Shown: in pieces, positions 1-9,722 of the stretch | How the letters are laid out: every line of letters begins with the position of its first letter | Position numbering within the stretch: position 1 is the first letter of the stretch | Source: Phellopilus nigrolimitatus | Lineage: Eukaryota > Basidiomycota > Agaricomycetes > Hymenochaetales > Hymenochaetaceae | NCBI GenBank assembly: GCA_021029095.1 | Contig: JAJOHG010000064.1 | Coordinates: 62,001 to 126,000 of the forward strand | DNA length: 64,000 nt | Reading direction: 5' to 3' | Made by a program: the position numbers and the translations under genes | Notes under the pieces: model-generated | Told to the model about the DNA's origin: nothing | Database searches by the model: none | What the model saw: only the letters and a program-made list of their open reading frames with translations

Positions 1-1
1 G

Positions 2-3000
2 ACACCGCCGAAGAGCCTGCATGCAGCAAATCAGCAAACCTTTCACGCTACTGGGCAGGGGGATCTGATTATTGAACTCCCGAATGGTGCCGACTCGACG
101 AGAATAACACTTACAGAAGCCCTCTACTCGCCCGAGGTCGGATACACACTTGTTTCGATAGGCGCACTCGATAGTGCGGCCTACTCGGCAACCTTCAGTG
201 GAAACAAGTGCGTGCTGCGCGATGCAGCCGGCTTGCGTATTGGTGAGGTTATGCGCTTGGGAAAAGGTCTGTACCGTTTTGCGCACAAGCATATCGACCC
301 AACGCTGCAAGATGCAGCAAATGCTGCCGAACTCACGCTGAGCCCAATGGAGCTGCATGCTCGGATGGGGCACATTGCGCCTGCAGCTGCGGAAAAGTTA
401 GTACGCAAGGGATATGTAACAGGTCTACGTCTCAACACGTCCGGACCAGTGCCGACACTTTGCGAGTCGTGCGTGTACGGAAAGGCCATGCGAAAAGCGA
501 TTTCGCGCGAACGAGAAGGCGAGCGAGCTACTGAGTTCGGAGGCGAGGTCCATACTGATGTATGGGGACCTGCGCCGACGCGATCACTCGGCGGCCGGCA
601 TTACTATGTTACTTTCACGGATGATGCAACACGCGTAACGAAGCTGTATCTGCTGAAGAAGAAGAGCGACGTCTTTCGCTCTTACCAACACTTCGAGGCT
701 TGGGCCGAGACGCAGATGAAGGCGAAGATTCGGATTCTTCATTCGGATCGTGGCGGCGAGTATACTGGCAAGGAGTTCGTTTTACACCTCAAAATGAAAG
801 GAACAAAGCAGAAACTCACTGTTCACGACACTCCCGAGCACAACGGAGTCGCCGAGCGCCTGAACCGAACCATTCTCGAAAAGGTTCGCGCTATGTTGCA
901 TGCGAGCGGCCTGCCGAAGTTTTTATGGGCCGAGGCAGCTCAGCATGCTGTCTGGTTGAAAAACCGAACCCCAACGCGTGCAGTACAGAATGTGACACCG
1001 CACGAGGCGATGACGGGCCAGAAACCTGACCTCCGAGGTCTTCGGACATGGGGTGCAAAGTGCTGGGTGCATGATAATTCGAGCTCGAAGCTTGATCCGC
1101 GTGCGCGTGAGGGCCGATGGATGGGTTTCGACGCGAACTCGAATGGCCAGCGCATTTATTGGCCTGTGAAGAAAAGCATTAGCGTTGAGCGAAATGTGTA
1201 CTTTGACCCTGGAGAGACTTCGAGTCGTCTCGAGGGGGAGGAATTAGACAGTGGAGCAGAAATCGAAACGACTTCGAAATCTCTGCAACCAAAGCCCGAG
1301 GAGCCCAAAACTTCGGCACCTTCAGCACCACCTGAACCCGAGAAACCACCAGATTCTTCGGCACCTTCGGCACCACCCGAGCCCGAGGAGCCAGCAGCAG
1401 CTCACCCACCCGAGAATGCGAGGCCAGCAGCGCCTGATATCCCCGAGCCGCGCGAGAAACGAGTCCGAGTGCCCTCGGCCTATGTGCGTCGCATTCAGGC
1501 CGGCGAAGGCTCGCATACTCACTGGCCAAATCGCGATGGCGCCATTCCACGTGGAATGCGCAGCCTGTACGAGTTTGTTGACCAGGAAGAAGAAACCGTG
1601 AATGCCGCATTCGAAGATGATTATGACGAGGAGTATGTTTTCGCCTCAGCCATGGAAGAGGCCGAAGGGCTTGAGCCGAGGACACTCGCCGAAGCGAAGC
1701 GGCTGCCGGAGTGGTCAGAATGGGAGCGTGCGATCGAAGAGGAGCTCGCAACGCTGCATGCGGCAGGTACATGGGTGCTGGAAGAACCTCCGAAGGGTGC
1801 AAATATTGTAGGATCAAAGTGGGTCTTCAAAATCAAGAAGGACGCGGCCGGAAACATTGTTCGGCGCAAGGCCCGCCTTGTTGCACAGGGATTCAGCCAA
1901 GTCCCGGGTGTTGATTACTTCGACACATTCGCACCTGTTGCAAAACTCGCATCAATCCGCGCGGCCCTCGCTATGGCGGCCCGACGCGATCTGGAGTTAG
2001 AGCAAGTCGACATAAAGGGGGCTTACCTAAACGGAGAGCTCGAGGGTGATGAGGTGATCTATATGCGACACCCACCTGGATATGCGCCGCGTGATGCGGG
2101 TACTTGCGTATTGAGGTTGAAGAAGACATTGTATGGACTCAAGCAGAGCGGCCGACGGTGGTATCAGAAGCTTACATGGATCTTTGTTGATCAGCTCGGA
2201 CTCCGCAGATGTGATGTCGATCAAGCTGTCTTTTTTCGCCACACAGGAAATGACTTGATTGTTGTGATTGTGCATGTCGATGATTGCACACTCGCTGCGA
2301 CAACTTCGAGGCTCATTTCTGAGCTCAAAGCCGGCCTCGCACAACACGTTGAAGTCACAGATCTCGGGCCACTTCACTGGCTGCTCGGCATCGAAATTCA
2401 CCGAAATCGCGACCTCCGAACTATTTCGCTGTCGCAGTCTGGCTACATTGACACAATTTTGCGCTGTTTCGGACTTGACGAACTGAAGCCTGTCAGCTCG
2501 CCAATGGATCCAAATGTGCACCTACATAGCTCGCAGGGGCCTACAACTGCACAGGACCGAGCTGCGATGCGCGATGCGCCATATCGCGAGGCGCTCGGCT
2601 CGCTGATGTATGCAGCGATGGCAACTCGGCCTGACATTGCTTTTGCAGTAACACTGCTCTCGCGTTTTTCGACAAACCCCGGACCAACCCACTGGGATGC
2701 AGTCAAGCGTGTATTTCGCTACCTCAAGGGCTCACGTGCCCTTCGGCTCACTTATGGTGGAGTTGGTGATGTTGGAGATGGAGGATTGAAGGGATATGCG
2801 GATGCGGATGGTAGCATGCAGGAGGACAGACGTGCGATCTCAGGTAACGCGTTTCTCATTGATGGAGGAGCTGTCTCGTGGTACTCTAAACGACAGGAAA
2901 TCGTTTCGCTCTCAACGACAGAGAGCGAGTATGTCGCGGCCACTCACGCTGCGAAGGAGGCAATCTGGCTTCGCCAACTGATTGGACAAGTCTTCGCACC

Positions 3001-3250
3001 ACTCGAGGGGCCAACAACTTTGTTTTCCGACAACCAGTCCGCAATCGCACTCACCAAGGACCACCAGTACCACGCTCGCACGAAGCACATCGACATTCGG
3101 TACCATTTTCTTCGCTGGGTTTGCGAAAATGGTACAATCAAACTTATTTACTGTCCTACTGCCGACATGGTCGCCGATGCGCTCACGAAAGCCCTTCCCT
3201 CCTTCAAAGTCAAACACTTCGCTGCCGAGCTCGGGCTCCGCACGGTTTGA
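2..3250 (+). mobile_element. Ty1/copia retrotransposon Pol polyprotein (5' end off window)
   Basis: The frame is open from base 2 without an initiator, so the polyprotein starts left of the window. In order: a protease/pre-integrase linker; an HHCC zinc finger (HARMGH at about 356-373, CESC at about 461-472); an integrase core with a D,D35E triad (HTDVWGP near 551, HSDRGGEY near 740, NGVAERLNR near 842); a proline-rich spacer repeating SAPSAPPEPE near 1320-1390; reverse transcriptase (QVDIKGAYLNG near 2004, LYGLKQSGRRW near 2130, HVDD near 2272); and RNase H (YADADGSM near 2796, STTESEYVA near 2912, HIDIRYHF near 3089). The domain order INT-RT-RH defines copia elements. The frame is unbroken to TGA at 3250, so this half looks recently active. 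Gag and the 5' LTR cannot be seen, so autonomy cannot be judged. Confidence 0.95.
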
Positions 3251-3257
3251 GGGGGAG

Positions 3258-3724
3258 TGTTGGAATCCATACCGGCGGACCGGCGAGCTCACAGCGAGAA
3301 AGCTCGGGCCGAGCAGCACCTCGGCTCGCGCACTTGGAGGCTCGGTGGCGCGTGCTCGGCTCGCTGCGAGCACAGTGGCTCGGAGACTCGGCCTACAGGC
3401 CCGAAGCCACTTGCCTCGCCACTGGCTGCTCGCCTCGCGCCCCTGTGCCCCTCGCCTCGCTTCCCTTTGTTATTCGCACCTCGCTAGTACATGTTTCCTT
3501 TGTTCTTTGTTTCTTATCTCGCTTTTTACCCCTTTAGTACGAAAAGCGGCTCGCTGAGAGAGCCGAGAATTGTAGTATAAAAACAGACTTTTATTCTTTC
3601 GCCCACCTCAGACGTTCGCTACACCGCGCAACGACTGAGGTGAGTTATCCATTTATTAACCGAGTCTATTATACCATTTACTCATTGATTATACTAGCTT
3701 ACTTTTGTATTAGGTTAGTTAACA
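3258..3724 (+). repeat. 3' long terminal repeat of the copia element
   Basis: Directly after the pol stop comes a purine tract (about 3250-3257), the usual plus-strand primer site. It is followed by TGTTGGAAT, a typical copia LTR start. An end at AACA (3721-3724) gives TGTT/AACA inverted termini and a 467 bp LTR; this end is inferred because the 5' LTR is outside the window. The LTR has a TATA box (TATAAAAA at 3576-3583) and, downstream of it, a sequence with intron-like borders (GTGAGT at 3640, CTAG ending at 3697). Confidence 0.7.
3576..3583 (+). promoter_or_regulatory. LTR TATA box
   Basis: TATAAAAA lies in the U3/R part of the LTR, about 30 bp before the CACCTCAGACG segment where transcription would be expected to start. 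It would drive the genomic RNA from a 5' LTR, or read-out into flanking DNA from this 3' LTR. Confidence 0.5.
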
Positions 3725-3731
3725 ATTGACT

Positions 3732-3777
3732 AGACGTTCGCTACACCGCGCAACGACTGAGCTTACTTTTGTATTAG
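3732..3777 (+). repeat. Intronless duplicate of the LTR leader
   Basis: Bases 3732-3761 repeat LTR bases 3610-3639, and bases 3762-3777 repeat LTR bases 3698-3713. The 58 bp between the two LTR blocks (3640-3697) are missing here, and they begin GTGAGT and end CTAG. The tract therefore equals the spliced form of an LTR-initiated leader, and sits 8 bp past the inferred LTR end. A simple deletion with 2 bp AG microhomology is the alternative. Confidence 0.6.
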
Positions 3778-4414
3778 CTGTCCGGCGCGGTTTCAGGTCT
3801 CACCCCGACAACATCAGGCTCAGACTGCAGGATTTGCGTGCTGCGCCTCATGATGCAGATTCGCCTTCATCCAAGAATTGTCACGTTTAAAGTTCTGCTT
3901 TTACGCAAATACTGGCACCAAAACTGTGGGAGCGTTATAAGAAGGCAGTAATCGGAGAATATTGGTCTGCTTTTAGATCGAGTACCACTTGCAGTCATAG
4001 CAGACTGAGAAGAAAAAGAACGAAGTGAGGAAAGAACGCAAGATACTGCTTACATTTCCACCGGGAGGTCGTCTCATTTCTGCAGAAACAAGCGAAGTAG
4101 CTCAAATTTAGTGACGTCTTAGCTTGTTTTCAAGTTTTATAACTGGTAGAATCTCAACTGTGCGGCCGGTCTGAAATTGAACACTCCGGAGCTTGAGTAC
4201 ATAAACACTCCTACTGAGACTCAGTCTCGTGCCTAGCTTGCTTCCTGTATTGCATTGTCTCTTCCTTGCTTCACTTGCTACGATCTCTAATCACTGTCGA
4301 ATATGTTGCTGTCTAGTACAAACGGGACGGTACGCTATTAATCTCCTTTTTTGCGATCACACAACGGCTGACACTGAGGTATCACCATTTTAGTGTCTCG
4401 CTGGAGCGATTGTC
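3778..4414. other. Intergenic, no gene seen
   Basis: AT-rich sequence between the LTR debris and the next putative gene. No long frame, RNA gene or repeat was recognised. Confidence 0.5.
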
Positions 4415-5272
4415 ATGCCAGCCTCGATATCCTCCGAAAAGCTACTTCTCAGCCAACTTTCAAAACTCGATCTACATCTCCCGAAGGCTACTTTGGTCTT
4501 CCCAGGCTCGGGCGGGCTTGCAGATGAGCTGGATCTCGTCTGCAGTTTCTTGCCTGGTTCACTTTATTCTGAAGAGAAATCACATATCCCAGCAATGGAG
4601 TTCGTCGTCAAGCTCCCACTCAGCCTCGTAGCCGGTGTTGGTGTATATGCGACGCTTAACGGTGTCGTTACACTATGCAGCTCGAACGGAGGCGTGCGTG
4701 CCCGCGCTGCTGTTCGAGTTACCAGGCGCGAAGGAGGCTGGAAGGGGCCCCTCTCTGCGACAGAGCTCAAGATGAGTTGTGCATTGGACTCGCTAGAGGG
4801 ACTTGCATTCTTCGCCAGGATGGAGACAACTTTGGTTTATAACGGGCTTCAGTCTCACATTTTAGTCGTGCGTTCCTCTTCCGGCCTTGTTTTTTTCATA
4901 TTGCTGATGATCCATACAGACGTTTGAATACGGTTCAGCCCTGATGGATGTGTACCAAGCTGGGAAAGGACCGACGACGAGATCGGCTCGGCGTTATTTG
5001 AACGAGCTCGTACGTTACTCCTCTTTTCCTTCCCCTTGAGTTCTGTCAATCATTGACTTCTATTGTAGATCCGGGCGTTATGCTATGTGGCGTTGCAAGA
5101 CATCAAAGACAGAGGAATTCTTGATGAGTCTGTCTGCCTCGACGTTGCGTGCTGCCTCGGTTTTAAATTCGACTACGATAGCGAGGCTGCAGCATGTTTC
5201 GGGGAAAGAAATCAGGGTTCATTCCAATACCGACCGCGACCATACATCGTCAGCTGGACCTGGCGATTGTAG
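4415..5272 (+). CDS. Hypothetical three-exon protein
   Basis: Product not recognised. Exons 4415-4867, 4920-5009 and 5069-5272 join in phase across two introns of 52 and 59 bp (GTGCGT...ACAG; GTACGT...GTAG) and give a protein of about 248 residues. The first exon carries a short hydrophobic stretch (VKLPLSLVAGVGVYATL). The last carries acidic and cysteine-rich sequence (SVCLDVACCLGF). Good splice signals with continuous phase argue for a real gene, but no family motif was seen and homologs cannot be checked here. The start ATG at 4415 is the first in the open frame. It could instead be a relic of a larger gene; sequence to 5815 contains further open, partly hydrophobic frames that could not be joined convincingly. 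Confidence 0.4.
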
Positions 5273-6508
5273 TCGCGTCTCTGACGACAATCTTGACGAA
5301 TATTATCTTTTCCTGGTGCTGGTCCATCCGGGAGAGGCTCGCAAAACTTACTGCGTCATTTCTGTGTATCGTTCTTTCCATTCTATACAGCTTTTCTGGC
5401 CTGGAGTTTGATGGCAAGTGAAGGTTTGAGTCTGCGGCAGTAGCCTTACTGAAGGACTTGAGCTCATCCGCCGTTGATATCAGGATCATTTCTGTTCGCG
5501 TTTCTTTGTATATACTGATTATTAGTTGGCGCCGCTGCACTGATCTTTGCTCGGTTGCTTTACAGCTTGTTCTAATACCTATTATCCGACATAGTGGATC
5601 TGATGGTCGTGGACTTCGATCATCGAACTTTACTGCGAGAGAAGTCTCGCAGGCGATACCTAGGATTGCTCGCGAACGGTAGACCGCCCCTTCTTTTGTT
5701 GTATGCTTTGTTGTCTGTATCGTCATCGTCCACCGCCACCTCATACATTCATCATCAAAGCGCAGAAGCTTGGTATGATGTTGACAGACTTGTATGTGGA
5801 GCTCTTTTAAGCTAAGTCACAAAACGCTATTCGTCAGTCGCACGCTAGTCATTAATGTTCTCGTTATCAGACATTTGAACTGTCAGTTTGAAATTGCATC
5901 TCATCGCCCTCCGACACAGCGCACACCGGCAGGATCGTTTACAGTGAATGCTGTTAGAATCATACCTCATACTCGATATTTTCTAGGGGTTCTGATCTTC
6001 GTAGAATTTCCCCAATTCTCCAAAGTCAAAGCGGATCCTCTCTTATAAACCTCACCGCTCGAGACAATCCTTTTCTTGCTGAGTCCGCCTCTTATTATGA
6101 TGACTACTCAAGCTTCATCTGCTCGCGTAAAACATCAAAGCGGCAAGCCTCTCCAATCTCGCTTTGCGACAATGGATCCACACTCGGAAGACTGCGCTCT
6201 CAAGCCTTAGTCACCTGATCAAACATGGCTCCGGCCACATACTTTCCGGCCACATCTCAACTGGTATATAATCCGCTGCGTGTCGCTTCGATCCGTCCCA
6301 CTCTCCCACTATCACTCTACCACTATTCCTGGAAATCAACCAATTCTACAGCTCGCCCGCAAGCTCACTTAGTGCTGACCACTGCTTCACAGCTAGTCGA
6401 AGTAGTCGAACGATCACATTGGTATGTCAATGGCACGGAAAACTGCTTAATGGCTTGTGTTAATCCCTTGTTTTATGACAGCTTGGACGATAAAACAATA
6501 GTTCAATA
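5273..6508. other. Intergenic / F-box gene promoter region
   Basis: Holds short open frames (for example 5194-5421 with two hydrophobic stretches, and 5594-5815) without a supportable gene model. The right part is the promoter and leader of the next gene: a TATA-like TATATAAT at 6265-6272 and a leader intron at 6422-6481. Confidence 0.45.
6422..6481 (+). other. 5'-leader intron of F-box gene, conserved in paralog
   Basis: GTATGTCAAT...GACAG ends 27 bp before the ATG. The same donor decamer and a GACAG acceptor occur at the same place before the paralog at 16829 (intron 16731-16793), which supports both as real leader introns. Confidence 0.6.
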
Positions 6509-7987
6509 ATGTCCCTCAGCCTGTCACGCAGCCTGTCACTAAACGGTGCAGACACGCGCTCCTTCCCGGACGACTTGATTTTAGCGATCTTTAAAGACGT
6601 TATCGCCGACGATATTTATAACGAATCTGGCTGGACGGGGATGGCGCTTGTCATCCTCGCTACGGTATGCCGATCGTGGAGGTTCGTTGCCTTCAGTAAT
6701 CACCATCTGTGGTCGTCTATGCGAGCAAGGATGCACCGCGACCACGCCATGAACTCCAGCCTTTGCCTGGCCAGAACTATTACTATGCACGCGATCCGCT
6801 CTGTTACTCTACCCCTGGACCTGGACATCGAGCTCTATGAATCTTCCCCCATTGTGGTTGGAGCGGTCAGTGTTTCGGGTCTGATTACACTTCTTCGGGT
6901 TCTCCTCCATTACCAGAAGCGGCTCAGATCTGTCAGGACCGTCATAGAATACTTTCCCCGCCCGACACCGTTGCTATTCAACCGCGGGTTTCACATCAAA
7001 GACGTGCCATTGCTCGAGAATCTTGAGCTCATCATCCCGAAGCCCGGCGGGCCATATCGTAACAAGCACAATATTATTTTCCAATTGGCCAATGCACCAC
7101 TCTTGAAGGTCCTTCGCGTCTCCGGAAACGTGTTGATAATTCCTCCAAATGGCATACAACACAATCTGACTACACTCAATGTAGAGGCGTGGAAAGGGCA
7201 TTTTACACCGAGCATCACACTCGTCGGTCTCCTAGACATTGTGCGACTTTCCCCGGCTTTGGAATTACTACATGCGGGAGTTTGCCATTCGAACGTGCCA
7301 CAACATTATACTTTCCAATCCGTATGCCACGCGAAGCTGTCGTCATTGAGACTCTTTTACCGTGCACATGATGGTGTTTCATACTTCTCCACCGCCCTGG
7401 ATCATCTCACTCTCCCGGCCCTCCGAAGCCTGGCCATAGGATTTATGGAGACATCCAATATGGAATTCAGTCATGTGCCTTACTTTCTTCATCGGTCAAT
7501 ATCCCTCGGTGCAAATGTTGTGCACTTAGAATTGCATTGCGTCAGCCTGGACGATGCGAGACAATGTCTCCCTCTCGTGCCAAATCTCACAAATATCGCC
7601 ATCTGTGGTCCGCTTGATGAGATAACTTTGTCGGAGGAAGAAACACTCCCATTAATTCGGGACCTGATACTCCATGGCTCGCACTTGTGCCCAGAGCTTG
7701 AAGACATTGAAATACAAAGTATGGCTCTAGACGTGAATGCTGTCGTCGACCTTATTGTCACGCGTTGGAGGCCTCATACGGGTCATAGGCATCTCAAGGA
7801 GATGTACCTCGACTGCTGTCTCATGGCACACGCAGCTCTCGATTATTACCCGGAGGTGTCCTCTTGCGTGAAAGAAGGTTTTAATCTCCTTCTAGGTGAT
7901 CCCCCAGAAACACCTGTGGAGGGCGATCAAAATGTCGAGGGCGAAGTCATGGAAGACGTGGTGAATGGCGATGGAGGTCAGGAATAA
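6509..7987 (+). CDS. F-box protein with LRR-like C-terminal body
   Basis: Single exon, 492 aa. Residues about 19-70 form an F-box: SFPDDLILAIFKD, then VCRSWRFVAFSNHHLWSSM. F-boxes bind Skp1 and place substrates on SCF ubiquitin ligases. The rest is leucine-rich with irregular repeats (for example LLENLELIIPK, APLLKVLRVSGN, LPALRSLAIGF), as in the large agaricomycete F-box families. Near the C-terminus is TRWRPHTGHRHLKEM, also found in the paralogs at 16829 and 21316 and, weaker, 13188. The tail after residue about 470 is acidic and glycine-rich (EGDQNVEGEVMEDVV). The ATG at 6509 follows the conserved leader intron and matches the paralog's MLSLSR-type start. The substrate is unknown. Confidence 0.85.
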   Translation: MSLSLSRSLSLNGADTRSFPDDLILAIFKDVIADDIYNESGWTGMALVILATVCRSWRFVAFSNHHLWSSMRARMHRDHAMNSSLCLARTITMHAIRSVTLPLDLDIELYESSPIVVGAVSVSGLITLLRVLLHYQKRLRSVRTVIEYFPRPTPLLFNRGFHIKDVPLLENLELIIPKPGGPYRNKHNIIFQLANAPLLKVLRVSGNVLIIPPNGIQHNLTTLNVEAWKGHFTPSITLVGLLDIVRLSPALELLHAGVCHSNVPQHYTFQSVCHAKLSSLRLFYRAHDGVSYFSTALDHLTLPALRSLAIGFMETSNMEFSHVPYFLHRSISLGANVVHLELHCVSLDDARQCLPLVPNLTNIAICGPLDEITLSEEETLPLIRDLILHGSHLCPELEDIEIQSMALDVNAVVDLIVTRWRPHTGHRHLKEMYLDCCLMAHAALDYYPEVSSCVKEGFNLLLGDPPETPVEGDQNVEGEVMEDVVNGDGGQE

Positions 7988-8395
7988 AAGGAGAAGGGCG
8001 AGGGCACGTTCTGATCTCCTTTCTGGCACAGGATCCGCAGAATTCCTCGAGCAAGCACTGCGCATTATGAAGTATTGGACTGGCGGGTCTATCTGGTTGT
8101 AAAAACAGTATCGCTTGTTCATTTTACGTTTTCAATTCTCTTTCCATATCGTCATATTTAGCGACTCTGTAATATATACTGGCAGGTTATGCATTTAAGA
8201 CATTAGTCAACATCTTCGCTGGATATGGTCCTTCGGAAAGCCACACAGCGAGCAGCCATCGAAGGGTCAACGACGTATCTTCGCTGCATCTAAACGCTGC
8301 GTCCAAATGCATGGCCAACAACCAGGCAGACGTGAATACAGTATATTCCACATGTGACTTCGTACGCCGAATACTCCTTGTTCTCAAGTTTAAGA
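7988..8395. other. Convergent 3' intergenic region
   Basis: Lies between two genes transcribed toward each other and probably holds both 3' ends. No gene or repeat seen. Confidence 0.5.
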
Positions 8396-9722
8396 TTACC
8401 GACCCATCCATCCGCCGTCAATCGTGAGGGTCTCTCCGCATACGTAGTCCGATGCGGAGCTCGCAAGAAAAATGGCTGCACCGGCGAAGTCTGCGGGAGC
8501 ACCCCACCGACCCGCCGGAATGCGTTCCATAATTTGGCGCGCGCGCGTCGGGTTGTTTATCAGTGCGGTGTTCATCTGAATCAGAAAAAAGAGGCAGGAA
8601 TAGGTAAGTTAGCGGGGCTTTGTTTTGTTTTGGGAAAAGGAGTACGGACGTCTGTATCGATGTATCCGGGCGCGATGCTGTATTTTTTTACAAAAATTAA
8701 TAGACAGGACTTTATCTGCGGCCTGGAGTCGTGTGCCTACCAATTAACGTTGATTCCTTTGGAGCTCCATTCGTTCGAAAGCGCTTTCGTCTGTACACGA
8801 ATGTTTCATGGGTAAACCTTTTATTTGTTTTACGTGCGCCCCACGGAGAAAGAATGTTTACCGTCCCAAGCACACCATGCTTCGCAGCTGCATAAGCAGG
8901 AACCGTGAACCCGCCTGAGGAAGAGCTACAGTTAGACAGGGAATCATCTAACAGCATATAAAAAAGACTCGCCCTGGTACGACAGCAAGCTAGCAATATT
9001 AATTATCTTACCCCTGGGTAAAGACATATCGCCGTCTATGCTATTTTCGCGCCGCTCGAGCATGTGATGTCCGACGTCTCTGGCAAGTGTCCATACAGTG
9101 CTGAGGTTCACTTGGAGAACCTGATTTTTTCTAGCGACTGAGATCAGGTTTCATTTGAAATCAGTGGATCTGTACCTCTTGCCAGTCGTCATCGGGGAAG
9201 AGTTCCGCAGGATGCCTGTCGGTACATGGTAAATGAATTGCCCAAGGTTAGTATAAGTAGAAATCCTCACCTTCGTTGAATCCCTCCACAGTTCACGAGC
9301 ACATCAATGTTCAGACCGAGGCCGTCTTCGCTCTCCGGAGCTGTTATGCGCTTCACGAGCTCGCCGACCTGTTCCTTCGACGAGAGATCGCACGTCACAA
9401 TCCATGCCCTGCGTCCCACAGACGCGTCGCGGATTTGCTCCGCTGTTTCCTGGTTGCTTTCGTCTCTCTGATGAACGTGTGGCGTGAGAGAAGTCAGACG
9501 CGAAGAGACGCGGCTCGCACCTGGATTAGGACGATGTCTGCACCTGCGCTGGCTAATGCGAGCGCAAGCGATTGGCCGATTCCCCTCGTCCCTCCCCTGA
9601 ATGACCAACAAAATGATAGTTATGTTCATGAATTTGTGACACCAGAGCACGTAGACTCACGTCAAGACGGCGATTTTGCCCTCGAGCGAGAAGAGCGACT
9701 CCAGGTACGACTGTGGCGGCAT
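8396..9722 (-). CDS. Short-chain dehydrogenase, 2-deoxy-D-gluconate 3-dehydrogenase (KduD) type
   Basis: Nine exons on minus: 9722-9661, 9596-9521, 9467-9271, 9215-9176, 9120-8973, 8914-8862, 8790-8741, 8677-8650 and 8575-8396. They join in phase to about 277 aa, normal for classical SDRs. Seen: nucleotide-binding TGGTRGIG (residues about 21-28), [13 protein letters not shown], catalytic serine region [16 protein letters not shown] (Tyr-x3-Lys), IAPGYIDTD, and a C-terminal [20 protein letters not shown]. The [11 protein letters not shown] and SSASDY motifs match the KduD branch, which oxidises or reduces keto-deoxy-gluconates with NAD(H); the exact substrate is inferred. The fifth intron starts GC (GCGAGT at 8972) and not GT, and only that choice keeps the frame into the YxxxK exon. 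No neighbouring pectin-pathway gene is present. Confidence 0.85.

Noticed and set aside
1179..1817. 212-codon frame antisense to copia pol
   Set aside because: Shadow of pol; composition mirrors the proline-rich spacer.
6225..6508. 94-codon frame before the first F-box gene
   Set aside because: It spans a TATA-like box and the conserved leader intron, so it is promoter and leader.
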